Shown here: positions 19,922 through 31,517 of the stretch, one piece after another | Numbering within the stretch: position 1 is the first letter of the stretch | Layout of the letters: every line of letters begins with the position of its first letter | Assembly: GCF_016801865.2 (NCBI RefSeq) | Contig: NC_068937.1 | Coordinates: 71,782,984-71,846,983 of the forward strand | DNA length: 64,000 nucleotides | Source: Culex pipiens pallens | Taxonomy: Eukaryota; Arthropoda; Insecta; Diptera; Culicidae | Reading direction: 5' to 3' | Program-made: the position numbers and the translations under genes | The notes under the pieces: model-generated | Told to the model about the DNA's origin: nothing | Seen by the model: the letters and a program-made list of their open reading frames with translations, nothing else | Database searches by the model: none

Positions 19922-20582
19922 CGATCACGTTCAACTTAAGAGTTTTGAGCTCTTCTTTCAGCACGCTCACATCCATGTCGTACAGGCCTCGGAGGACCTG
20001 TTTCATGGGGCGTTTACCTGGATCGTCATGGCTGTAGTATTCAATCTTGGTGTTGTTCAGGAAATCCCGAACGTAGTTGTAATCCTTTCTGGTAGGTAGC
20101 AGAATTTTGAGTCCATCAGCACACAAGCGAATGGAAGCTCGTAAAGCACCAGATTTGATAAACCCGGTCAGCCACTTTCGCACCGAATCCGATGACAATG
20201 TTTTCACAAAAATGGGTGGCAACTTTACCCGTCGTTCAAATTCTTCCTTCTCGCTCACGTCCACAGGGAGGGTAGCGAACTGGTTTCCAGACGAATTTTG
20301 AGCGTCCTTGCTCAAACTGCCTGGCTTTGCAGGTAGCGCTTCGGCATTCTTTAGCTTCTTCAAATCTGCCGATCCTGCTGGTGAGGACCGCCTCTTTTTC
20401 TTGCCGTGAGGCATTTTTGCACTTTTAAAGCCTTTCCAGGAGCTAATATCCAGGAGTACCTCACTGATTGATGTTCCACAAGGGAATCACGTGTGCACGA
20501 GAAAGTTCGTTATGGACGCAGGTTTGAACTTAAATACTTTTGAGTGAATTAATAAAATGTAATATTGATTTTCTCCCTTTCC

Positions 20583-20749
20583 CAGTCAAATCAATCCGAA
20601 TCCTGAAAAGGAATCTAATTAGAATCGTATACGAATTCCGTTTTAAACGCAACAACCGGTTCCGTGTTCGAACCGGTTGTTGCGTTTGAAACGGAATTTG
20701 TATACGATTCTAGTTCGATTCCGTTTCAGAATTCGGATTGATTTGACTG
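20583..20749. mobile_element. 167-bp palindromic MITE, copy 1
   Basis: Almost the whole element is one hairpin: CAGTCAAATCAATCCGAAT... to ...ATTCGGATTGATTTGACTG, with centre ccggttccgtgttcgaaccgg. The second copy is at 22004-22170. No clear target duplication. It sits immediately upstream of the splice-acceptor-like tgttctttgcag of the Not1 fragment. Confidence 0.75.
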
Positions 20750-20760
20750 TGTTCTTTGCA

Positions 20761-21253
20761 GAACCAAGCTAAGCCAGCCAGGAGGGAAGTTTTAACGACG
20801 TCACTCCGGAACATTTGCAGCACATTCTATCGGTGCTGTTGCACGGCAAGCTTCGCGAATTAGGACACACCGACTCGACAAACACGCACTTTGTGCGGCA
20901 GCTGTGCCGGGACTTTCCGCGGGAGCGTATGCCGGTGGTTCTAGCACCGCTGCTCAACCCGTAATGAACACTGCCTGAGGCAGTCTGGTGATGGAGATCG
21001 GCTACTCGTTTACGGCCTCGCTCGAAGACTGCAAGAATCACCTGCTGAAGGTTGGTGGCCGGGAGATATCGGCGCAGGATGTGGTCAAGGTTATTTCGTC
21101 GATGTGCGTCAAGCACGCGTCGCTGGGTCCAAGTCGGAGAAACGCTCCTGGAAGCCTGAGATCTTTGTGCAGGCACTGAAGGAAGGGGTTCCGAGCTTCA
21201 ACTGGAATGATGGCTGTCTGGCGTTGGACCATCAGGAGTTCCTGATCAAGGAC
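20761..21253 (+). pseudogene. Not1/CNOT1 gene fragment (decayed)
   Basis: The + strand encodes pieces of the N-terminal half of CCR4-NOT complex subunit 1, the scaffold of the cytoplasmic deadenylase: RQLCRDFPRERMPVVLAPLL, then VMEIGYSFTASLEDCKNHLL and GGREISAQDVVKVISSMCVK, then (after a frame change) EIFVQALKEGVPSFNW and LDHQEFLIKDRPG. An in-frame TGA precedes VMEIGYS and at least one frameshift follows CVKHASL. An acceptor-like tgttctttgcag at 20749-20760 suggests a genomic copy rather than a retrocopy. After 21253 the sequence stays GC-rich to about 21575 without a match I recognise. Confidence 0.75.
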
Positions 21254-21909
21254 CGTCCCGGATGCCACCCAGGGCGATATATCCGGGCGGTCGGCCGTGT
21301 TTGTGACGCATGTGCCGTACCAGACGTACAACCGGATGGTGCCACCGCCGATTCACAATGTTTCCTGCAGGCAGGTTCCAACATCTAGTTCCCGACGCAG
21401 TACAGCCAGTTTGTTCCGCTGAGCCCGGCCCAGTTGCCAACAAGCACTACACTTGGTCCGCTTCGATTTGGTCAACCTAATGGAGCTGCACGTCGATGGC
21501 AGTGGCAAGAATCCGAAGTGTTGACCGGGGCCACCAAGAATGACGTCGTTACGGATTGCCCCGGGGAAGTTTTTTTTGTTTATTATTAATGGAAAATAAA
21601 AAATGTGAGGACTGGGGGGTTGGTTTTAGGTGGGTGTTTAATTTAACGAGAAATTTTAAGAAAAATAAATAAAATTCGGCCTATTTTGCCAAACAAAACA
21701 TTAAACAACCTCTTTGGTTGAATTCAAATTAACTTTGGATTCACCAAAACAAAAAAAGAACAAACAAGAAGAAGAAGAAGAAGCTGTCAAAACCAACCCG
21801 TCAATTCCGTTTCGATTCCGTTTGAATTCCGCTTGAACCGATTTGCGGCGAAAACTCAAACGGAACCGGTTGTTGCGTTTGAAACGGAATGCGGTTTAGA
21901 ATCTAAAAC

Positions 21910-21991
21910 GAACACTGTTTAGAATTCGAATCGAACTTTTTTCGCTCAAGCGGAATTCTAAACGGAATTCAAACGGAACGCGCTGAGTGGG
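21910..21991 (-). repeat. 82-bp repeat, inverted partner of 14896-14977
   Basis: Inverted copy of the left repeat, ending ...CGCGCTGAGTGGG just 12 bp before the second 167-bp palindrome MITE. The 21540-21909 stretch before it is non-coding, with a (GAA)n run at about 21768-21785 and more GAATTCCG-rich sequence. Confidence 0.6.
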
Positions 21992-22003
21992 ATGACTGCT
22001 GCC

Positions 22004-22170
22004 CAGTCAAATCAATCCGAATTCTGAAACGGGATCTAATTAGAATCGTATACAAATTCCGTTTCAAACGCAACAACCGGTTCGAACACGGAACCGGTTG
22101 TTGCGTTTGAAACGGAATTCGTATACGATTGTAATTAGATTCCGTTTCAGAATTCGGATTGATTTGACTG
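22004..22170. mobile_element. 167-bp palindromic MITE, copy 2
   Basis: Same family and exact length as 20583-20749. TIR CAGTCAAATCAATCCGAATT. The inner loop is in the opposite orientation relative to copy 1 (ttcgaacacggaa). The following 22171-23440 is AT-rich with no gene seen. An (ATCT)n/(TA)n microsatellite lies at about 22508-22548. Confidence 0.75.
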
Positions 22171-23442
22171 GGTGCTTGCACTCGTGCGTACACGGAGGTG
22201 ACGCAAACAATTTTGAATACATATATTCCAAAAAAACGAGGAAAAAAATATTACTAAAAAGAAATTTATGTTTAAAAAAAATGTAAAAATATTTTATTTA
22301 AAAAAAACTTTTGGAATCTTTTGCGAACAATTTTAAGTATATTTCATCAATTCAAATAAATATTACACTGTGAAATTTAGGTTAACTTTAATTTAAATTA
22401 AAGTCAAAAATCTAATTATTTCTTTATTTCGATTGATTGTTTAGTACATTCAAACAGCTTGATTATATGATTCTATAACCTGATACATATTTTCCTTCGA
22501 TATTGACACATCTATCTTCTATCTATCTTCTATCTATATATATATAAAATTTCGTCGGTATTGTTCGAACGCGCATCAGTTGATAACGGAAAGTCGGATC
22601 GGAGCGCTCTTTGCTGCGTTGGGTTCGTATAAGCCCAAGGAAGGTTCTTACGCTAAAGAGTGACAACTTTGGCCACTCTGGAACCGATTCCGGGGCATCG
22701 GCAAATTGTATGGGAAACGGTTCAAAAAAACAAATTTTGATCGTAGGAGGCGTCAAGATAAGTTCAAAGAAGAAAAAAACAAAGTGTCAAAAGGTATTTT
22801 GAAATGAAGAAAAAGTAAAAAGAAATAAAAAGTGAAAGCAATTCATGATATAGTTGTGAGTATTTACGAAAGAGTAAAACAAATTAAAAAGATTTTCATT
22901 TATTTTAGGTTTAAAATGTTGAGAAGAAAAAAGATAAATGAAATCAAAACAGAATCAACATGAACATCGGCTGAAAAACGACAAAAGTAGCAAATGATTT
23001 TTTTTTTTTTTTTTTGTTTGATGCCACTATCCACTGCGACCAGGAATTAGATCTATTGCGGACTTGCAATTCTATTTATAGAATCACAAAGGCTTCTTCT
23101 GTTATTAGGCAGATGGGACACGCACACACGCTATTGTTGAGCGAGTGTGTCGAGCGATCCACTGCCGTAACTTCGCCGCCGAAGAGGTTTGAATGTTTTT
23201 TTTCAATCCTCTTTGGCTCTGCCTTTTCCACTCTGTACTGTCCAAATGTATCGCTAGAACCGAAGTGCACATTTTACGTTTACTTATACCCAGCTAGCCC
23301 TTAAGTTCTGGTTTCTGAAAAACTCGTCCCTTCAAAGCACTTTTTGCGATCGGGCCGTGGAGCTCTGCAGGGCAATTATACAGAGAACAGTTGGTCCTTA
23401 TACATGTGAAGAGTACAGGGGAAAGGATGTGCCGAGCCATGT

Positions 23443-23509
23443 GGGTTTGAAACCACGACCTTCCACTCATAAAGCGAAACCTGCAACCATTAGACCACAG
23501 GAGCTCGGC
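23443..23509 (-). repeat. tRNA-derived sequence (Gln/Glu-like)
   Basis: The minus strand gives CTCCTGTGGTCTAATGGTTG (A-box region like Glu/Gln tRNAs) and GTCGTGGTTTCAAAC (T arm/B-box). It is embedded in A-rich DNA (22800-24000, long AAAA/GAAA runs on +), which suggests a SINE or tRNA pseudogene. The rest of 22800-24020 shows no gene. Confidence 0.55.
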
Positions 23510-24756
23510 CTTTTAGCAAATGATATTTATAATATTGTGAAAGAAGAAAAATAAGTAAGAAAACGAACACAAAATGATGCAAAAAAAGTCTAAAAATAAG
23601 TATAAACTAAACTCAATAGTTCAGACAGAAAGAAAACTAACAACTTGCAGTTTTTGTCCAAAATTGAACACTTTCAAGTTCTTTTTAAGGAAAACCGTGT
23701 TCTAATATGTAAAAAAGTGCAACAGGATACAGATAATGAGAAAACAACAACAAACTATAACTAAAAAAGGGAACCTTTTAAAAAAGTGTTCAAAAAACAG
23801 ATTCACGATAATGCAAGACTGCTTTATGAAAGTGAAAAAGTAAAAATACAAACAAATGACAACAAACACTTGGGATAAGAATCAAAGAAAAGAAATCAAG
23901 AACAAAATGTAAATTCATAAAGGATTCATAGTTCTTTACAAGAACAAAAAATGAAAAAAAAAAACAAAGAAAAATAAGAAGAATTCGTATCTCAATTAAA
24001 AAAGACAACGAAATTGATCATATACAGTATGTAAAAAAAGTATTTACACCCCTTGGCAAGGGGGTTGACACATCAAATATTTTCATTCGAATCATTCCGT
24101 TCATTCCAGAATGAAACCAGAATGATGTTGGAATGATGCTAATTTTTCTGATTCTGCCTAATATAATTTTTGCGTGTTAGGCTGGGAAATGTCATTGCAT
24201 TTTTTGTGTCGAAACGTAAACAAACTGCAACAATCCTTCGCAGGCACGTTGGTTGCGTCGTTTGTTCCGTCGTCGAACGCAGAGAAATGAGTGGGCACGA
24301 CAAATTGGGACGGGTGGTGGTTGCTACAGTCCACCGTGGCTTGCAATAAGTGGCGACGACGACTGGGGGACGTCGGATTGTGCTACCACTGATCGGAGAG
24401 GATACCCAGTATAGTGGTGGCCACTTTTGCTTGGTTAAAGAAATCGCGGAGTAGGCTCTCCTGGTTCCCAGTCTTAAGTGTGAAACTGTTCAATCAACAG
24501 CGAAGGTCTTCGAAGTTTTTTTTCCTTTATTTACGAATTCTCTTTCAGGAACTTGACTAGAACAATACACCTCCGGCACGTCCCTCATCACCTTCTCCGT
24601 AAAAGGAACAACAATCCGGGCGATTGCGGGAGGCTGACCTTTCCGACGAAAAACCCACCATGCAGCAGGCCGCCCAGAAAACCATAAAGGGTTAAGGACA
24701 CAAGTACAAACAGCGCCACTCTGCCTCGTCCCAAGACCCCTCCCAACGCGGTGCTC

Positions 24757-25300
24757 AATCCGCGAACTGGCGGCGGCTCTGCAAGTTTCACTTCGCTTTC
24801 GCGCCATCTAGGGTCACGACGTGACGGCCAAAGTGCTGGCCATCAACAACGAAGCCAAGATGCCGCAAATGCGACCGCCACCCTTTAACGAACCATGTTC
24901 AACCCGGAAATGGAACCGCTCAAGTTTAAGTAGTGGAACGACAGCGACCGGAGCATCCCGTATGTGCCGGACGATCTCTACATCGATCCAACGAAGCTTG
25001 CGGAAGCGCCGAACGGAGGAGTGGCTATCGCGAGAAGTTACGAGGTGCAGCTGATCGACGTGGCCAACCGGAAGGTCGTCCTGGATCAAGTACGGCGAGC
25101 GTCTACTGGCGACGGGGCGTTGTCGAAAACTTGCTGGTGTTCGACATGGCGCCGCTGGCCGTCTATGATCATCTGAAGAGTGTGAATGACTTCAAAGAAA
25201 TCAGCCAGAAGCTGAAGCCCGGCAGCAAAGTGGCCATCGTATCAGCTCATACACGAGGATGGAAACACGGGCAAAAACTGGCCGAAATATCTTAGCCAGT
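24757..25300 (+). pseudogene. Apoptosis-inducing factor (AIFM1-like) fragment
   Basis: The + strand matches the FAD/NAD-binding part of AIF, a mitochondrial flavoprotein: TGGGSASF (dinucleotide-binding Gly motif), VTAKVLAINNEAKMPQMRPP, VPDDLYIDP and GGVAIARSYEVQLIDVANRK (FAD domain), then YGERLLATG-like and FKEISQKLKPGSKVAIVS, then a frame change and a GN-G-K-x-x-P-x-YLSQ stretch leading into the next domain. There are at least three frameshifts and several stops. No poly(A) follows at once, and no clear introns were seen inside. Confidence 0.75.
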
Positions 25301-27690
25301 TGAAGATGCGAGGAAGGCGGCAAGGCTCGGCCCAAGACGCAAATCAAGAAGTCGAAGCAGTGACGGCCGACGGCCGACGATTATAGACAAACTATTTATC
25401 ATTGCGTGGAATGTGAGAATCAATGAGTGAACAGAACAGAGGTTGGTCGTTGATAGTTTATGGTTCTTTCATAAAATCTCTATTTACAGAGCTCGATTGG
25501 CGATTGACCAGAAACACGTGAGGGAACACCCGCCCGAAGCACATTATCCCGATTCACCCCAACAGCCGCGCGATCCTGCTTACAAGAGCAAGAAGTGTGT
25601 CATACGCAAATCGCAGACAGCTCTCGCGATGTCGGAACCCTGGATGCCCGGATGAACGACAGATGGTAGATTCGGTAGGCGGACCACCCGTCCGCCCTTG
25701 GTACGGAACACGTACCGGAACAACACAAAAAAGACCAGTCACTATCTAATACCTCTTCTCCTTGGCCATCTCCACGCCCCCATGAATCTCCCAAGTCCGA
25801 AGTTATTCAACGAGGAGGCTCCCTCACGCTACAACCCCAAATATGACCGAATCGTCCCCCTGCCCACGTTCAACGACGAATCTCCGAATGTGGGTGAAAA
25901 CTGCTGAAAGAGGAAACCAGCAGTTCAGGATTGGCGATGGCCGCCGGTTCGGTACAATCTCCGAACCTGCTGAACGACATGTGTGCGCTGCATTTGGATC
26001 AAAGTAAGTTTGTTAGTAGTACATCTCAGCATTAGCTGGATATTCTTGATATGGATTATCACCCTCTTTTTTCAGCCTACTCTATCAGAATCTTCAAGGT
26101 CAACCTCAACCTGCTATGCACAAACCTGCCTCGAAAGTGCCCCATGATCGATCACAGCGACAGACGGTGACGGCGAGTCCACCGCGAACGGCAGCAGTGG
26201 AACATTGCCCCGCACGAAGCTCGCCTTGGAGAAGCATTTGCAGCGGCCTTGCGTTCCCCTTCTCCGAACGGCGACCCTGGTGCAGCACTACCATTCCGAA
26301 ATCGCCGGGCCGCACTGAGAGTCCAACCGGCTCGTGTACTACCTGAAACTGATCACCGACAGCATGATCTGGATAAGCCTAACTTGGCGAAGCCGGTAGG
26401 GCGTTGGCAATGCCCAAGCTCTAATACAATCAGCCGCGTGAAATTCCCCTCAGGTAGCAGTCGACGCGTTAGTTGGTGAGGAAGCTGCATTCCGAACCAA
26501 CGCCCCTCTCCCTCACCCTCTACTAGGAAGCCATCAAGAAGCCAGCAGGTTTGAATTATCCGGTCCGTAAAACGCAACGAAATGCGAGTCAACCATTCCG
26601 TCCTGGTTCTGAAGCTGAACACCGTTCTAGAAATCAGACTCAGCCCCGGACCCTTCAAACTGTTTTGGAACCTTCTGCAACTGACCAGCGTACGTTGATG
26701 GAACATTTTCACCGCAGTCGCACCATCACGCAGGAAACCCCAGCAATCGCAATAAGTCCCAATTCGGTTTGATGTAATTCTAAAAAAAATCATGTGATTA
26801 AGCTTCATACTTGTATCTAAATAAAATTAAAAAAAATCCAAAACAAAAATTAGAAGAAAGCGTGTCCCCGAAATACGCCGGAACCTAGCCAAGATATACG
26901 CTCAAAATCTGGCCCAAGTCGTCCACAATAACTAGTTAAAATCTGACCTAATCCATCAGTGTAACCGCATAACCGAACTCAACTAAAGGCAGAAACCTGG
27001 GAAAAGTCTAGGAGAAATCGGCCAGAAGATCTCCGGCCACTGCCGCAAATTCATTCTCCCCACCACCCTCCACAAAAACAGCTTAACATCCGCCTGTTGT
27101 ACGAGTTGGCCCTGTCTCGCTCCCTACTCCTGCCCCAGCCGCCGTCAAATCTTTCCTGACCCTCTGCAACTGTATTTCCTATTCGCGAAACTGAGCAGAC
27201 TCTGTTTAAACCCGCTGAAAAGACTCAGCCAAGGACTCAGCAGATCCAAATCTTCATTCTTTATTTCATCCTGAACTGCGTCCCGCACATCTACAGAAAG
27301 TACAGATCCAGCGCGGCCACCAGAAGGCGGGTTTTGTCCGGAAGAATATATTTCACTCCATCATCTAACACCTCCTTGAAGAACCGTGGCAGGAACCTGT
27401 CAAGAGTGCGCCCTCCGCCAAGAATCCAATACCGATCCATACACACGTCGGCAAAACTGACTCCTCAAACTCCAACTCTCGTTCGCCGATCCTCCCAACA
27501 TCGTGGCCAATACCCGGATTGTTTTCGGGTCGGTTCGCTCAGTCAGACACTAGTGTAGGCCAAAACATGTCAGTCCAGTCGTTTCTCCGGATCTAAACGG
27601 CACGGTCCACAGAACAACCGCAGACTCCCCTTCCAAAGCACCCAGCACCAACAAATGTTTTGATTCTGAAAGATAAATATTATGACAGCC
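25301..27690 (+). other. Unrecognised decayed coding-like DNA
   Basis: GC-rich stretches read like broken exons but match no family I recognise. Examples are LPSPKLFNEEAPSRYNPKYD (25780-25850), LALEKHLQRPCVPLLRTATL (26215-26280) and LYELALSRSLLLPQPP (27095-27150). Stops and frame changes are frequent. Possible intron borders are at about 26005 (gtaagtttg) and 26075 (ttttttcag). Confidence 0.3.
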
Positions 27691-28016
27691 ACACTGTTAT
27701 CTGCACTTGCTCATTTTTGCCAGAATCATCCTCGTCATTCCAGTCATTCCAGAATTAACCCGGAATTATTCCAGAATGATCGAGTGTCAACCCCCTTGCC
27801 CCTTGGGCACTATGCACATTTTGTGATGAAACATATAAACAATTTAAAGTTTGACAGAAACCTAGTACTACGTTTTATTCAGAAACTCATGCCGAACATT
27901 TTGCTATAAAAAGCTCATGAAATTATGTTTTCTATAAAAAGTTATACAACAAATACTATTACAAAAATCAAAAAAGGTGCAAAAAAAGTTTGTACGCCTT
28001 TCGAAAAATTAACATA

Positions 28017-28231
28017 CCGTAATCTGGGGTGAATCGGGACTACAGTCTGAATAGGGACAGCAGTTTTTAGAGCACCTAAAGCTTTTAAATTTGGAAACGG
28101 ATGTACACATTTTGTTGGCCTGAGTCTGTTCTAACCGAAACCAACCAGAAAAATCAAAATATTGTGTTCCAACATGGTTAAAACTGCTGTCCCAATTCGC
28201 CCCATTTGTCCCGATTGACCCCAGTTTACGG
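28017..28231. mobile_element. 215-bp TA-flanked MITE
   Basis: TIRs CCGTAATCTGGGGTGAATCG (left) and its near-complement CGATTGACCCCAGTTTACGG (right), flanked by TA (28015-28016, 28232-28233). Non-coding. The next stretch, 28234-29003, is AT-rich and shows no gene. Confidence 0.75.
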
Positions 28232-30892
28232 TATATAAAGTTATTTGTTGACAAATCACCATAAATCCAGTCTCCCAACTCCAAATAGGCATCCTTGACT
28301 GATCAAAAAATTAATTTGGATTGAATATAAAGTTTACTAATTACATAGTATAAAAGTTGATATAACTCTGGAAATTCTATAAAAAACTTATCTAAACTTG
28401 ATTTTGAAAACTTTCAATTTAACTAAATGTCAATATATTACCATAGAATTGCTAAATAAACATTCTGGAGTGGGTATAACACCGTTTTGAGGGTCTTTGT
28501 ATCGCTAGAATAGATTTTTCGTTGGAATTTCATACCAACCCGGAATTACGTCATCGGAAAATCCGCCGGCATCCGACCTGGTCCACAATTCACAAGTTAA
28601 CCTATGTGGCATCGGAAAGGGCATAAAATTTACGATCTTTTGATACCCATACATCTAGGTTCTCAATAATACCCTTGGTGCACGTTTGCCCACTTTTGAA
28701 AAAAATATTTTTGAAAAGCTGAGAAAATTCTCTATATCTTGATTTATTGAACTTTGTTGATACGACCCTTAGTTGATGAGATATTGCCATGCAAGTGTTT
28801 AAAAACAGGAAAATTGATGTTTTCTAATGGTACGTTCGTTTGAAGAGCCGGTGCCTCGTCGAATGCCAGTTTTGGTTCAAACGAACGGTCCAGTTTTGCT
28901 CTCAGTTTTTATGCTTGTGTGCGTGCGTGGTGTTTTGTTTTGGTTCAAAAAACGTCAGTCAAAATTAGATCGTTGCGAATTGAACGTACCTCCGCGCTGG
29001 TATTACCCTGTTTGAAAAATGTCGCACGTCGTACAAGCTGTCGCGCGGTTTTGGTTTTACCGTTTCGATATCGATTGGTCGAAAGGACGACAAACGTACG
29101 ACAAACACTCGACATGCCCGACATTGTTTTTTCCATCGATTTCCCTTCAATTCGACGTCACGATTTTCGTCGACGCAAACAGTTTGACAGTTCTCTTCAG
29201 TTTGTCTTGTTTGGACTTGAATGCAACCGAATCGAACCAGTTATTGTTGATGTTGGGCTTCGGAAGGATTTTGACCGGTAAGTTGTGCTTCTTTTTCTGT
29301 CGGAAAGTTCCGGCCGGAGTGGGCAAGTGGCCAAATTATAGTTTCTTATGTTCCAGATATTCAGAATTCTGTCTTCGTGGCGGTGGAGGAGGAGGACGAG
29401 CAGACATGCATCCGCTCTAACTCCTCTTTTAGAAGAACTTGTTTGGCATTTCACGTAGAAGATACCTAGCATGTTGTGCCAGTGATTAGAATACGCTAAT
29501 TACGCTTGTCTTTTAGGCTCCCGAAGACCCTGAGAGATTATTTTGAAACCCAACCGAGATATAGGTTAAGAACTCTTAATTGCACTCAAAGAGCTTTTAA
29601 GAAGTTCTTCTTGAGAGCTTAAGCGAACATTATCATGAAAATATAGCTAAAATCGGGTTTTCCAATGAACCAATGTTTTCTACACATTATTCAAGCCAAA
29701 AACAAGAGATTTTTACCTAGCAACAAGCATAACATTGCTTTAAACGAAAATGCCATCTAGAACAAGCTGAGTGCCGTTAAAAAGAGCTCATAGTGCCGAT
29801 GCATGTCTGAGGACGAGACGCATGAATCCGGCGGGCCAGGTCTTCGTGGCGGAAGACAGGACTGGGAGGAACCGAGCTTATGGAGGATATGGTTCATTCC
29901 AAAGGAGGAGGAGGATGAATCACCGAATGTCAAAAGTTCTACCCAAGGTAAGAGAAAAGGGGTACAGAATAATCATCTCGTGGCGGTGTTTCTGATCCAC
30001 CGGATTTTTTAATCAATAGAACTGTTGCTTCAAGTCATTGAAATGATGGAAGAGGCGCATTTCAAAGTATCGGGAGTGAGCTTGGAAGACCGGAAGTATG
30101 AGGGCTAATATTGGGTGTTATGATTATTGGACTTCAGAATTGTATAATAAAAAACTCTAACATTTGACTAATCAAAAATTAACTCCTTAAGGAAATTTTT
30201 AGTATCTCTGATTTAACCCTTTAAGGCCCAGAACTTTTTATACAGTTTTTATTACCTAAAAAGTAGTTAACATTGAAAAAACGGATTTTTGGAATGGTGT
30301 AAGTGCTCCGCCAGGAACATCTTGATGATGAGTTGCAATATTTAAAAACTACCAACATCCTGAATTCTCTAATATTTTACAGTTTTTTTTTATATTTTTT
30401 TACCGAAAAAATAAAATTAATTTAAATAAAAAAGGTTGAAAACAAAGCAGATTACAAAAAAAATAATTATTTTTAAAAGGTTTACAAAAATATTTTTTTA
30501 AATGAAAAAAATATTTATAATAAAATTATAACAAATTGAAAAAATGCAGATTACAAAAAGGTAAAAGCAATATCTTTTTTTATTTCAAACACTTAGAATA
30601 AAATTCTAAAATAATTCTAAAATTCTAAAAATCTAAAATTTTAAAATTCTAAAATTCTAAAATTTTAGAATTTTTTAGAATTTGTAGATTTTTTTAGAAT
30701 TTTAGGAATATTTTTTTTTAATTTTAGAATTTTGTGATCTTAAAATTTTAGAATTAAAGATTTATAGAAATTAAGAATTTTAGTGTTTCAGAATTTTAAA
30801 GTTCTAAAACTCTAAATTCTAAAATTTTTTTTAATAATTTTGAATTCTTAGGTTATACAATATTTAATCTCTTCAATTTTTATGTTGTATTA

Positions 30893-31014
30893 CACTCAGC
30901 CCCCGGTGGTTGGTCACTTTTTCGTTTGTAAAATGGGTGTCAAACTAAAAAGTGACCATAAAGTGACCCCTTTCGTTTGACAACAGTTTGCGTCAAACCA
31001 TCGGGTTTTGAGCT
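30893..31014. mobile_element. CACTCAA-family MITE, copy 2 (inside E1)
   Basis: Left end CACTCAGCCCCCGGTGGTTG after TA at 30891-30892. The right end ...catcgggttttgag matches the family but the last bases are decayed. It is about half the length of copy 1, with an internal deletion. Confidence 0.65.
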
Positions 31015-31517
31015 AGGGGCAAGACACAGTTAATCAATTATCTTCACACTAATTAATTAGCGCTGATTTTAGTCAATAAGCTAATTGATAAGCACTGATT
31101 TGATATCCCATTCCCATCTTACATTAAGTAATCTTGTCGTGGAGAAATTTCATTTTGACAGTTTGAAAATAATCTTTGCTTTCGTCTGAACCGAAGGTGT
31201 TGTAAGGTTTAAACCGGTAAAGACCGGTTCCGGGCACTGCCGGAACATGGATTTCGACTTGGCCACAACCAGCAGAAAACTCAAGGCTGAAGCCTGCATA
31301 ATCCGGCCAAGTTTGGCTGCACAAGAAGGAGTCCAAGGACAAGGAGCTGTCGGCGAACGTTTATATAGAAGTGGGAGTGGGAGCAAAACAATGCGATAGG
31401 TAAACAGGACACGGCCTCCAAAGCAAATGGAAGCTGCCCTCGACGGATGTCCAACGAACGCTTCAGTTTCCCCCACCGGGTGTTCGGCCCAAAAGTCCGC
31501 CTGTTTCTCTTCCACAA

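Larger units (their letters stand above)
15547..20414 (-). pseudogene. Gag ORF1 of copy B, split by an RTE insertion
   Basis: N-terminal part 20414-19934 (M-P-H-G-K-K-K-R-R start), C-terminal part 16292-15547 with three CCHC knuckles and the same end as copy A. Omitting 16293-19933 rejoins the frame exactly, with no other stop or frameshift noticed. The Gag was therefore probably intact when the RTE element landed. Small in-frame differences from copy A include one extra Ala codon near 15818. Confidence 0.8.
15262..20485 (-). mobile_element. Gag-only non-LTR retrotransposon, copy B (interrupted)
   Basis: Same family as 4624-8028. The 3' end carries a poly(A) (T-run 15262-15272 on +), AATAAA and an uninterrupted 3' UTR, then the Gag ORF, which is split at 16292/19934 by an RTE-clade element, then the same 5' leader ending near 20485. 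Sequence identity to copy A is very high throughout. I could not find a target duplication for this copy. Without the 3.6-kb insert it is ~1.6 kb and again has no RT. Confidence 0.8.
24025..27830. other. Segment bounded by inverted motifs and filled with gene scraps
   Basis: On the left, TA precedes cagtatgtaaaaaaagtatt (Tc1-like terminus) and then ttggcaagggggttgacac (24051-24074) and ATTCCAGAATGA-type repeats. On the right, gtgtcaacccccttgcccc (27784-27803) is the inverted match and ATTCCAG repeats precede it (27730-27780). The outermost ends match poorly, so the right border is uncertain. Between them lie the AIF fragment and further coding-like scraps. Either a large non-autonomous TIR element that captured gene pieces, or two unrelated inverted MITE remnants. 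Confidence 0.35.

Noticed and set aside
15241..20500. Target duplication for Gag-only copy B
   Set aside because: Only an inverted partial match (cgtgcac/gagtgc words) was found, which is not a TSD.
14896..21991. The 82-bp inverted pair as TIRs of one 7.1-kb transposon
   Set aside because: No target duplication at the outer edges, and similar GAATTCCG-rich DNA beside each copy suggests two separate insertions.
22508..22560. tctatctatatatatata followed by aaaatttcg as a Helitron 5' end
   Set aside because: No CTRR end with hairpin or Rep/helicase coding sequence was found downstream.
24588..24807. Open frames on the minus strand near 24.6-24.8 kb
   Set aside because: They are antisense to the AIF-like fragment and have no domain.
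31130..31517. Gene in the stretch before E2
   Set aside because: GC-rich with short coding-like pieces, but frames are broken and nothing is recognised.
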